Part shown: in pieces, positions 7,843 to 15,363 of the stretch
Numbering within the stretch: position 1 is the stretch's first letter
How the letters are laid out: each line of letters starts with the position of its first letter
Origin: Bacteroidales bacterium UBA1215
GTDB taxonomy: Bacteria; Bacteroidota; Bacteroidia; Bacteroidales; WCHB1-69
Assembly: GCA_002309475.1 (NCBI GenBank)
Contig: DBXJ01000096.1
Location: 1-21,214 of the forward strand
Length of the DNA: 21,214 nucleotides
Direction of reading: 5' to 3'
Notes under the pieces: generated by a model
What the model saw: only the letters and a program-made list of their open reading frames with translations
The model's database searches: none
What the model was told of the DNA's origin: nothing
Position numbers and translations under genes: made by a program

Positions 7843-8184
7843 AGATAGATTTTATGGGTTGTAATATTGATTTTTAAGTGTTTGAACGGTGTTTTTAAAG
7901 GAAAAAATATATAGATAAAATTTATGGTAAGTAATATGCAATATATTGAAAATAAGATAGATGTAGTTGTTTTTCTTGGTGGTCATACTATTATAAAAGT
8001 TTGTTATTCTGTAATATAGAAATATCATTTGCTATAATCATAATTTTCAATATTTATTACTTCGCAGTTTTTAGATAATCTATAAATATCTTATATCTCA
8101 TGGAAATGCAATTAATTATGCATTTATTTGTTGAATTTAGAAAAAAAGCACCTTATAGGTGCTTTTTTTATTGTCATTATTATA
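7843..8184. other. Non-coding 342-bp spacer between rocD and the glycosyltransferase
   Basis: This spacer is very A/T-rich. It holds the rocD terminator (8141-8169) and a 7-bp inverted repeat, AAATGCA/TGCATTT, at 8104-8110 and 8119-8125 with an 8-nt loop. I found no convincing ORF, tRNA or -33/-7 promoter for the glycosyltransferase. Confidence 0.7.
8141..8169 (-). terminator. Intrinsic terminator of rocD
   Basis: AGCACCT (8147-8153) and AGGTGCT (8157-8163) form a 7-bp stem (6 bp with a 5-nt loop is also possible), with A7 and T7 runs on the two sides. It lies 16 nt beyond the rocD stop, so rocD transcription should largely end before the glycosyltransferase. Its sequence differs from the terminator next to the repeat copy at 6277-6567. 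Confidence 0.85.
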
Positions 8185-8472
8185 TTATTCAAAAGACTTG
8201 AGTGCTTTTTTGATAATTTCTATAGCTTCACGCAATTCTTCTTCGGTAATTACCAATGGAGGTGCAAAACGAATAATATGTTGGTGGGTAGGTTTTGCCA
8301 AAAGACCTAAGTCACGCATTTTCAAACATACATCCCATGCTTCTTTGCCGTCTTTAGGACGGATAATCACGGCATTCAACAAACCTTTACCGCGAACTTT
8401 TTCTATCATAGGAGATTCTATCTTGCCGATTTCTTCGCGGAAGATTTTACCCAAACGCTCTGCTTTCTCCAT
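8182..8472 (-). repeat. Direct repeat copy 2: 3' end of intact rocD (291 bp)
   Basis: This is the partner of 6277-6567, in the same orientation and 1,905 bp away, with 3 mismatches. It is part of the full-length gene. Confidence 0.97.
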
Positions 8473-9420
8473 CAAATTTTCTTCTTTAATCACTTCCAAA
8501 GCAGCGATACTAACTTTTGCTGCGATAGGGTTGCCGCCGAATGTAGATCCGTGTTCACCGGGTTTGATATTCAACATAATGTCGTCGTCTGCCAAGACAG
8601 CGGAAACAGGAACTACGCCGCCACCGAGGGCTTTTCCTAAAATAAGAATGTCAGGACGAACGCCTTCGTGGTCGCATGCCAACATTTTACCTGTACGGGC
8701 AATACCGCATTGTACTTCGTCAGCCATGAACAATACATTGTATTTGTGGCAGATATCGTAGCATTTTTTCAAATAGCCGTCATCAGGAACATATACACCT
8801 GCTTCACCTTGAATAGGTTCTACCAAAAATCCTGCAACTTTGTCACCGTGTTCTGCCAATACTTTTTCCAAAGCATCCGGATCGTTGTAAGGAATTCGCA
8901 AGAATCCCGGAGTCATAGGACCATAGTTGGCATAGGATTCAGGGTCGTTGCTCATGGTAATAATGGTGATAGTACGACCGTGGAAGTTGCCTTCGCAGCA
9001 TACTATCATTACTTCGTCATTAGGAATACCTTTTTTTACCACACCCCAACGACGTGCCAATTTCAAACCGGTTTCGTCTGCTTCGGCACCACTATTCATT
9101 GGCAACACTTTGTCGTAGCCAAAATATTCGGTTACATATTTTTCCCAAGAACCTAAACAATTGTTGTAGAAAGCACGAGAACTTAAGGTTAATTCATGTG
9201 CTTGGTCGCACAATGCTTTGATAATTTTCGGGTGGCAGTGTCCTTGATTGACAGCGGAATATGCAGAAAGAAAATCAAAATATTTTTTTCCTTCACAATC
9301 CCATACAAAAGGACCTTTTCCTTTTGCTAAAACTACAGGAAGCGGGTGATAGTTGTGAGCACCGTATTTTGCTTCCATTTCCATTGCTTGTTTGCTAGAT
9401 GTAATTTTTTCTACTTCCAT
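8185..9420 (-). CDS. rocD: Ornithine aminotransferase
   Basis: RocD converts L-ornithine and 2-oxoglutarate to glutamate-5-semialdehyde and glutamate, linking arginine/ornithine and proline metabolism. The protein is 411 aa, normal for a class III PLP aminotransferase. The N-terminal part has GAHNYHPLPVVLAKGKGPFVWD and SAYSAVNQGHCHPKI. PLP contacts include NSGAEADETGLK near 109-120, the DEVQCGIARTGK segment with Asp234, and the Schiff-base lysine Lys263 in ILGKALGGG. GSTFGGNPIA at 291-300 is the conserved loop. It has its own -7 box upstream and a terminator downstream. Its last 95 codons are duplicated at 6280-6567. Confidence 0.95.
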   Translation of the reverse strand: MEVEKITSSKQAMEMEAKYGAHNYHPLPVVLAKGKGPFVWDCEGKKYFDFLSAYSAVNQGHCHPKIIKALCDQAHELTLSSRAFYNNCLGSWEKYVTEYFGYDKVLPMNSGAEADETGLKLARRWGVVKKGIPNDEVMIVCCEGNFHGRTITIITMSNDPESYANYGPMTPGFLRIPYNDPDALEKVLAEHGDKVAGFLVEPIQGEAGVYVPDDGYLKKCYDICHKYNVLFMADEVQCGIARTGKMLACDHEGVRPDILILGKALGGGVVPVSAVLADDDIMLNIKPGEHGSTFGGNPIAAKVSIAALEVIKEENLMEKAERLGKIFREEIGKIESPMIEKVRGKGLLNAVIIRPKDGKEAWDVCLKMRDLGLLAKPTHQHIIRFAPPLVITEEELREAIEIIKKALKSFE

Positions 9421-9453
9421 ATTTATTATGTTAAAAGATTATATTCAATTTTG

Positions 9454-9461
9454 CAAAAATA
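9454..9461 (-). promoter_or_regulatory. -7 box (TATTTTTG) for rocD
   Basis: TATTTTTGCAAAATT on the minus strand matches TAnnTTTG and lies 33 nt upstream of the rocD ATG, in the 76-bp gap after lpxB. No -33 TTTG is visible at the usual distance. Confidence 0.55.
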
Positions 9462-9496
9462 ACATTTTTAGTTGTATGCTATCATAAAAAAGTTGA

Positions 9497-10609
9497 CTAT
9501 TTTTTGTTTTTTAATATATCTATCATACAATCAGCGATTTTTTGTGAAGCAGAGCCGTCTCCAAGGTCTTGATGCAGATGTTGGTATTTTCTTAGCATGA
9601 TGTCTCTTTCTTCTGTGTTGAGAATTTTGTCTAATTCAAACGATAAACGGTTTATATTCATATCGTGTTGTATGAGTTCGGTAACCACTTGGTCGTCGGC
9701 TATTAAATTCACCAATGAAATATATTGAATATCTTTCACCAAATGCAAGGCAATGTGGTAGGAAAAATAGTTGGCTTTGTAGCAGACTACTTGCGGCACA
9801 TTAAACAAAGCAGTTTCCAAAGTGGCAGTTCCCGAAGTCACCATAGCCGCATCTGCATGTTGTAGCAAAGCATAGGTTTGGTGATAGACAATTTTGATAT
9901 GCTCATCGTGAACATATTTTTTATATAATTCTCGATGATTTTCCACTCCGGCAATTACATACTGATATTCGTTGTATTTTTTTGCTACAGCGAGCATAGT
10001 CGGCAGCATTCTTTGTATTTCTTGTTTGCGGCTGCCCGGCAAAATGGCGATAATCGGTTGCTCGCTTAAGTGATTGTTTTGGATAAATTCTCTGTCGCCT
10101 TGATAATTCTTTATTGCATCAAGCAGTGGATGCCCAAAATAGTGAACCGGAAATTGCTTGGAAGCATAGAAGTTGACTTCAAATGGCAAAATAACAAACA
10201 TTTCGTCCACATTTTTTTTGATAATTTTGATTCTATTTTTCTTCCAAGCCCAAATCTGCGGAGAAATATAATAGAAAACCTTTATATGATGTTGATGTAG
10301 AAACTGGGCCATGCGGAGATTGAAGCCCGGATAATCCACCAAAATAACTACATCCGGTTGGTAGGCGAGAATGTCCTTTTTGCAAAAAGAAAAGTTGTTG
10401 ATGATTTTTCCCAAGTGTGTCGCCACTTCTACAAAACCCATATAAGCCAAGTCTTTGTAGTCTTTAATCACTTCGGCACCGGCTTGACGAAGCAAATGTC
10501 CGCCCCAAGCACGAATATGTGCTTCTTGGTCGGCTAAAAACAGATTTTTAGCAAGATTGCTTGCATGCAAATCACCGGAAGGTTCTCCTGAAATAATATA
10601 GTATTTCAT
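9497..10609 (-). CDS. lpxB: Lipid-A-disaccharide synthase LpxB
   Basis: LpxB joins UDP-2,3-diacylglucosamine and lipid X to form the lipid A disaccharide, at the inner face of the inner membrane (a GT19 enzyme). The protein is 370 aa, close to the usual length. GEPSGDLHASNL at residues 8-19 is the family N-terminal motif. SPQIWAWK is at 116-123, and LPGSRKQEI, in the donor-binding half, is at 190-198. SGTATLETALFNVPQVVCYK in the C-terminal half is also typical. Its ATG overlaps the TGA of the upstream membrane-protein gene (ATGA), implying translational coupling. It is the last gene of the seven-gene minus-strand run and shows that this is a Gram-negative outer-membrane organism. Confidence 0.96.
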   Translation of the reverse strand: MKYYIISGEPSGDLHASNLAKNLFLADQEAHIRAWGGHLLRQAGAEVIKDYKDLAYMGFVEVATHLGKIINNFSFCKKDILAYQPDVVILVDYPGFNLRMAQFLHQHHIKVFYYISPQIWAWKKNRIKIIKKNVDEMFVILPFEVNFYASKQFPVHYFGHPLLDAIKNYQGDREFIQNNHLSEQPIIAILPGSRKQEIQRMLPTMLAVAKKYNEYQYVIAGVENHRELYKKYVHDEHIKIVYHQTYALLQHADAAMVTSGTATLETALFNVPQVVCYKANYFSYHIALHLVKDIQYISLVNLIADDQVVTELIQHDMNINRLSFELDKILNTEERDIMLRKYQHLHQDLGDGSASQKIADCMIDILKNKK

Positions 10610-11934
10610 ATTGAATTGATTTTTAATTTTTTAAGAATATTCTTTGTATGCTTTTTCAGTTTGTATTCATCGCACAAAAACAATGCTGCCAGCATGAAGA
10701 ATGGCAAAGTGGTGCTTCTGTATCGTACCAATGCACCGATGATAGGGGAGCAGTAGCCGATAATAATCACATTGCCAAGGGCAAATAAAAAGCAAAACCA
10801 GAAAAGATTTTTATATTTAATATGTTTTTTGAATCCTAATGCCAACATGGTGACAAGCCATAGCAATAAAATTATATTTTCCACTTCTGACAATATCATC
10901 ATGAGGGAATGATGGGTGAAAGGTAGTGGAAAACACAATGCAAAAAATAGGGCTTTCGGAAAAAATTGAATAAACGAGCACCAAGTGCTGTCCAAATATT
11001 CATACGAAACCACTTTGGCATTTTTACAAATAGCCAAGTTGAGCATGTCGTTGTGTTTAAAAGCCATCATGTTGAGGATATCGTAACCGCTTTTTTGAAT
11101 AATAAAAAAGGCTGCCGGTATGCAAATCAATATCAATAAAGCATAAGTAATGAGAGGATGTTGTATGTTTTTTTTCTTATTGAACATAAAGGTACAACAT
11201 AGAGGAAGCAATATCACTAAATAGTAGAGCTTTACATGTGATATCAAATAGATGCTGAATAAAAAACAGAAACATGTCCATATTTTTTTGCCAATGCTTG
11301 CCGGTTGGCAAAGTAAAAAGAACGAATAGATAAAGATGCCGATGCCGCATATAATATAACTCTCTTTCAAAATACTGGAAGTCCAAAACAAAGTTGATGG
11401 CAATAAAAATAGGATGATTGCTTGCAATTTGTGGAAAGAGTAGGTATTCTTTTCAAAAAATTTGTAGATGCAAAATAATCCGAAAAAGGACAAAAATGAG
11501 CCGAAAATAGTGTGAACATTAAAGTGACCAAACGAAAACAACATTACTAAAGCATTGAAACGTATTAAGAAATGTGTGTCGCTGAAAATGTTAGTATTGT
11601 AGGATTTTCTCCAGTATATCATTGGTTCATAATAATGTTCTTTGAAGTAGTTGCTATCATCACCTATGCCGAGTAACATTTTGCAATAGTCATCCATTCT
11701 GTCAGGAAAAGCTGAATAGATGACTTTGGCATCGTCAAAAAGTCGAAAAATATCGGCATCGTTGCGATCGTAGTAGTAGGTATAGATGAAAAATAATACT
11801 ATTCCACACAATACTTTGATGAGAAATAGGAGTACTAAAAAATTGCTACTGATATGTTTGGTCTGAAAAAAAGGAACTCTTTTTATCAGTATAACAAACA
11901 ATAAGCAATAAAAAATAGTCAATATTATTTCCAT
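10606..11934 (-). CDS. Polytopic membrane protein, possible GT-C-type glycosyltransferase or O-antigen polymerase
   Basis: This 442-aa protein has roughly ten hydrophobic segments. The first two are about residues 3-20 and 29-52. A long polar loop of about 65 residues follows, starting YDRNDADIFRLFDDAKV, and then more membrane segments including FWTSSILKESYIICGIGIFIY. The acidic residues in the first large loop are reminiscent of GT-C enzymes, but I do not recognise a named family, and a Wzy-like polymerase is equally possible. It is sandwiched between a D-2-hydroxyacid dehydrogenase (4-nt gap) and lpxB (4-nt overlap), with a flippase two genes upstream. A role in envelope glycan assembly is therefore plausible from context only. 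Confidence 0.6.
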   Translation of the reverse strand: MEIILTIFYCLLFVILIKRVPFFQTKHISSNFLVLLFLIKVLCGIVLFFIYTYYYDRNDADIFRLFDDAKVIYSAFPDRMDDYCKMLLGIGDDSNYFKEHYYEPMIYWRKSYNTNIFSDTHFLIRFNALVMLFSFGHFNVHTIFGSFLSFFGLFCIYKFFEKNTYSFHKLQAIILFLLPSTLFWTSSILKESYIICGIGIFIYSFFLLCQPASIGKKIWTCFCFLFSIYLISHVKLYYLVILLPLCCTFMFNKKKNIQHPLITYALLILICIPAAFFIIQKSGYDILNMMAFKHNDMLNLAICKNAKVVSYEYLDSTWCSFIQFFPKALFFALCFPLPFTHHSLMMILSEVENIILLLWLVTMLALGFKKHIKYKNLFWFCFLFALGNVIIIGYCSPIIGALVRYRSTTLPFFMLAALFLCDEYKLKKHTKNILKKLKINSI

Positions 11935-11938
11935 CTTA

Positions 11939-12892
11939 TTATTTCATAAAAGGTAGTTGCATCAACTTGTCGATAAGTACATCTACATGTTTAGTGAGCG
12001 ATTCAACGGTTTGTCCTGCAATATGAGGGGAAAGTATCACGTCAGGATTTTTTGCCAAATTCATCATGGTTCTGTCCCATTGTTCGTAGGGTAAATTTTG
12101 TAGATGAGTGTTTTCGTATTCTAATACATCTAACACAGCACCTTTTACCAATCCGCTATTCATAGCCATTAATAAATCGGTGGTATTCAATACTTTTCCA
12201 CGAGAAGTATTGACAAAGAAAATAGGGTCGGCAAGTTGGCTGAAAAAATTAGCTTGATTGATAAAATAATGATTTTCAGGAGTGTAGTTAATGTGTACAC
12301 TAACGATATTTGCTTGACTGATTAGTTCTTTTAGCGAAACTTCGGTGGCAAATTCGTCGGAGAAATTTTTCTTAAATTTATCATACGCAATCACCTTGCA
12401 ACCGAAGCCACTGAGTTTTTTTGCTAAACTTTTGCCCATATTGCCATAGCCGATAATGCCGAATGTTTTGCCATTGATTTCGTATCCGCGGTTTTCTTCT
12501 CTGAGCCACTCGCCATTGCGAACTTCGTTGTCGGCAGGGATAGTGTTTCTAAACAATGCAAGTAAATTGCCGATGACAAATTCTCCGACTGCATCAGCAT
12601 TGCCTTCCGGAGAGTTGATGCAGGATATGCCTTTTTCTTGAGCATAGCTAACGTCAATATTTTCCATGCCTGCACCTATGCGAGCAATAAATTTTAATTG
12701 TTTACTCGCGTCAATGAGTATTTTGTCAATCACAAAGCGACTGCGAATAATATAGCCGACATAGTCTTGTGCAATGTCAAACATTTGTTCGTAATTCACA
12801 TCTTTGTAGTGGCATTCAAACCCTAATTCACGAAGTCGGGTAGTGAAAGAAGTATCTGCTGAATCAATAAATAGTACTTTTCCGCGATACAT
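11939..12892 (-). CDS. D-2-hydroxyacid dehydrogenase (phosphoglycerate-dehydrogenase-like)
   Basis: This is a 317-aa NAD-dependent oxidoreductase of the D-isomer-specific 2-hydroxyacid dehydrogenase family. The Rossmann nucleotide loop GYGNMG is at residues 148-153. The catalytic triad is visible as Arg231 in VNTSRGKV, Glu258 in AVLDVLE and His290 in SPHIAGQ. The substrate-binding N-terminal segment has ARIGAGMENID. The protein lacks a C-terminal ACT domain, so it is the short form. The substrate could be 3-phosphoglycerate (SerA-like), erythronate-4-phosphate or another 2-hydroxyacid, and cannot be settled from sequence alone. Gaps to its neighbours are 4 nt on each side, placing it in the flippase-lpxB run. 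Confidence 0.88.
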   Translation of the reverse strand: MYRGKVLFIDSADTSFTTRLRELGFECHYKDVNYEQMFDIAQDYVGYIIRSRFVIDKILIDASKQLKFIARIGAGMENIDVSYAQEKGISCINSPEGNADAVGEFVIGNLLALFRNTIPADNEVRNGEWLREENRGYEINGKTFGIIGYGNMGKSLAKKLSGFGCKVIAYDKFKKNFSDEFATEVSLKELISQANIVSVHINYTPENHYFINQANFFSQLADPIFFVNTSRGKVLNTTDLLMAMNSGLVKGAVLDVLEYENTHLQNLPYEQWDRTMMNLAKNPDVILSPHIAGQTVESLTKHVDVLIDKLMQLPFMK

Positions 12893-12896
12893 ATTT

Positions 12897-14441
12897 CTAT
12901 TTTTTGAAAATTTTACGTTGAATAGATGAAAACAAACTATTTACCAGTGATTTTTCATTGTATAAGATAAATGCACAATAGCATAAAAACAATATTGTAT
13001 TAATGATAATTCTAACTATCAAGGTCGGCGTGTTTGCCCATAGTTGAAACTGCCAGCCGAAGAAACAAGCGTTTGTCAATAAGGAACTCAAAAAATACAG
13101 ACATAATGTAATGCCGAAATATTTAAAAATTGTCAGTATGCTATAAGGCACATAAGATTCTTTTTGACCGATAAAGTAAGAAAGTAACATACAAATTCCG
13201 TAACCGAAAAATCCACCCCAAGCACAAGCCATATAGCCGAATTTTGGCACAAAGATAAAATTGATAGCCAGCATCACCACGCAGCCGATAGCCGACATGA
13301 TGGCTCCCCAGTAGGTTTTGTCACAAAGTTTGTACCAAAACGAAAGGTTGAAATAGATACCCATAAAAACTTCTGCCATCATGACAATAGGTACGGCACG
13401 CAGCCCGTCCCAATACTTTTCTTGAATGATATACCGCAAAATATCCAAATACATCATTACCGCCAAAAATGCCAACAAAGTAAACATGACAAAGTATTTC
13501 ATCACTTTGGCTTGTGTAATGGTATTTTGTTGTGCATTGCGATGATTTTCTCCAAAAACAAATGGTTCATACGCATATCGGAAGGCTTGTGTTATCACTG
13601 CCATAATCATGGCAATTTTGACACAGGCTCCATATATTCCCAATTGCACTTCACCTTCGGCACCGGGAACGATAAATCGATAGCAAATTTTGTCTGCCAC
13701 TTGATTTAAAATGCCCACCAAACCCAATATTAACAGTGGTCCTGTGTATTTCATCATTTTTTTCAATAGTGGCATGTCAATGCCATGTCTGGCATCTTTC
13801 AATTCCGGAATAAATCCTAATGTGATAAGAGATGTACAAATGAGATTGACAACAAAAATATAGCCGACTTGGTAATTCGGATTATACCAACTCATCAAAT
13901 TCGGATAATTTTTATAAAGTGTTGGTGCCAAAAGGAAGATAAATAAATTGAGACCTATATTGAGAAAAATGAAACTTAATTTCAGTGTGGCAAATTTTAC
14001 CGGCCGATTGTCATTTCTCAGTTTGGCATATAAAATAGCCTGAAATGCGTCTAATGCCGTCACAATGGCCATTATTTCTATGTATTCCGGATGGTCGGCA
14101 TAGTTCAAAAAAGAGGCAATGGGATGCAAAAATGCTGTGCATAAGGCCACAAATGTCAATGCCACCAAACCTACAGACAACAATGCTGTTGAAAATGCCT
14201 TTTTAGGATCTATTCCGTCACGATTGGCAAAACGGAAGAAGGTGGTTTCCATGCCGAATGTCAGCAATACTAACAAAAAGGCAGTATAGGCATATATGTT
14301 GGTAACTACACCATAACCTCCCGATTCGGCTGCTATTTTATAGGTATAAAGCGGAACAAGCAAATAGTTGAGAAATCGTCCGACTATACTGCTTAAACCA
14401 TAAATTGCCGTCTGATTGGCTAATTTCTTTAACTGAGCCAT
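12897..14441 (-). CDS. Polysaccharide/oligosaccharide flippase (Wzx/MOP superfamily)
   Basis: This 514-aa integral membrane protein has about 12-14 hydrophobic segments. It opens with KLANQTAIYGLSSIVGRFLNYLLVPLY-type sequence, typical of the polysaccharide-biosynthesis (RfbX/Wzx-like) branch of the MOP exporters. FGMETTFFRFANRDG and the later IYGACVKIAMIMAVITQAFRYAYEPF are further family-like stretches. Such proteins flip undecaprenyl-linked glycans across the inner membrane. The gene begins 2 nt after the Omp28-like gene and ends 4 nt before the dehydrogenase. The glycan carried is unknown; no Wzy or polysaccharide cluster is adjacent, apart from the membrane protein two genes on. Confidence 0.9.
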   Translation of the reverse strand: MAQLKKLANQTAIYGLSSIVGRFLNYLLVPLYTYKIAAESGGYGVVTNIYAYTAFLLVLLTFGMETTFFRFANRDGIDPKKAFSTALLSVGLVALTFVALCTAFLHPIASFLNYADHPEYIEIMAIVTALDAFQAILYAKLRNDNRPVKFATLKLSFIFLNIGLNLFIFLLAPTLYKNYPNLMSWYNPNYQVGYIFVVNLICTSLITLGFIPELKDARHGIDMPLLKKMMKYTGPLLILGLVGILNQVADKICYRFIVPGAEGEVQLGIYGACVKIAMIMAVITQAFRYAYEPFVFGENHRNAQQNTITQAKVMKYFVMFTLLAFLAVMMYLDILRYIIQEKYWDGLRAVPIVMMAEVFMGIYFNLSFWYKLCDKTYWGAIMSAIGCVVMLAINFIFVPKFGYMACAWGGFFGYGICMLLSYFIGQKESYVPYSILTIFKYFGITLCLYFLSSLLTNACFFGWQFQLWANTPTLIVRIIINTILFLCYCAFILYNEKSLVNSLFSSIQRKIFKK

Positions 14442-14443
14442 TG

Positions 14444-15346
14444 TTAGTTGTTAGTTTCCGGTGTATAAAATGAACATTCTTCTGCTTGTAATACTTTCTG
14501 TGTATCAGTGTTATATACAAAAGCCACTATGTCGCAATGGCTGATAATCCACTTGGAAGAAACCGGCAAAGCATAAACATTGAGTTGACTTTCTTCGGCA
14601 GCAGATATGCGAAGGGCAGATCCTAAGATAGGGGAAATGTTTTCTCGAAGCATGTGATTGTGTGTGTATTCACAAATGTCCGGTACAGTACCAATTTTAG
14701 GAGTGTTATTTTTTTGAGGAGATACAATTCCGCTTTCAGATAGCAATACGCATAGATTCATATTGGCATTCATCGTGTTGAGTAAGGTTGTTTTGACAAA
14801 AATAAAGACAGTGTCTTGCTTTTTGTTGAAAACGGGAATAATTTGAATGGCTAAATCAGCGGGTGTTCTTTCTATTTCATTGACAATTTCAGCCCAACTC
14901 TCAGGAGCGTTTTGTTCATATATCCCATTGATTTCTGTTCGATTAAATACTGCAGCAGGTAAACCTAAACTTACAAATCGTTCTGCATAATTGTTGCCGG
15001 CTTCGGTACGATAATCGTTAATATAGCCGATATTGCAGTCGGTATAGTTATCGTCTTCTGGTTCAGATTGCGATCTTGCATGTATGGCTAATAGAACCAC
15101 AGTATCGCCCATTAGGGATTTTATATTGTTGAGGGCTTCATGACCTTTGGGACAATTGTAACAAAGATGTCCTGTGTATTCTTCTATTAGTATTCTATGA
15201 ATTACATGGTCAAGGTCTAATTCCGGAAAATCCGGTGTGTCAACGATGTCAACGACATCTTCTTCTATGCGATAGGGTTTTTCGATTTTGTCGCAAGAAG
15301 CAAAAATAAATATTGTTAATAAACTAAGTATAATGATTTTTTTCAT
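14444..15346 (-). CDS. Omp28-like outer-membrane lipoprotein with thioredoxin-type CxxC
   Basis: This 300-aa protein has a lipoprotein signal peptide, MKKIIILSLLTIFIFASC, with lipidated Cys18. The segment EEYTGHLCYNCPKGHEAL (about residues 54-71) matches the Omp28 family pattern and aligns in style with a thioredoxin active site (CYNC). AIHARS and GLPAAVFNR resemble the following thioredoxin-fold beta strand and cis-Pro loop. Omp28 proteins were first described as surface antigens of Porphyromonas; their biochemical role is not settled. It sits 17 nt after the DUF6029-like barrel gene and 2 nt before the flippase, in one operon with a TlpA-like thioredoxin. A thiol-exchange role at the outer membrane is inference. 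Confidence 0.82.
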   Translation of the reverse strand: MKKIIILSLLTIFIFASCDKIEKPYRIEEDVVDIVDTPDFPELDLDHVIHRILIEEYTGHLCYNCPKGHEALNNIKSLMGDTVVLLAIHARSQSEPEDDNYTDCNIGYINDYRTEAGNNYAERFVSLGLPAAVFNRTEINGIYEQNAPESWAEIVNEIERTPADLAIQIIPVFNKKQDTVFIFVKTTLLNTMNANMNLCVLLSESGIVSPQKNNTPKIGTVPDICEYTHNHMLRENISPILGSALRISAAEESQLNVYALPVSSKWIISHCDIVAFVYNTDTQKVLQAEECSFYTPETNN

Positions 15347-15363
15347 TTCTCAATTATCATTTA

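Noticed and set aside
8104..8125. Inverted repeat AAATGCA/TGCATTT as a regulatory site
   Set aside because: It is short and made mostly of A/T in an A/T-rich spacer, with no second copy and no promoter beside it; chance is a sufficient explanation.
6277..8472. Insertion sequence or composite transposon as the cause of the rocD duplication
   Set aside because: There is no transposase or integrase gene, no terminal inverted repeats at the junctions, and the repeats are coding sequence of a host gene.
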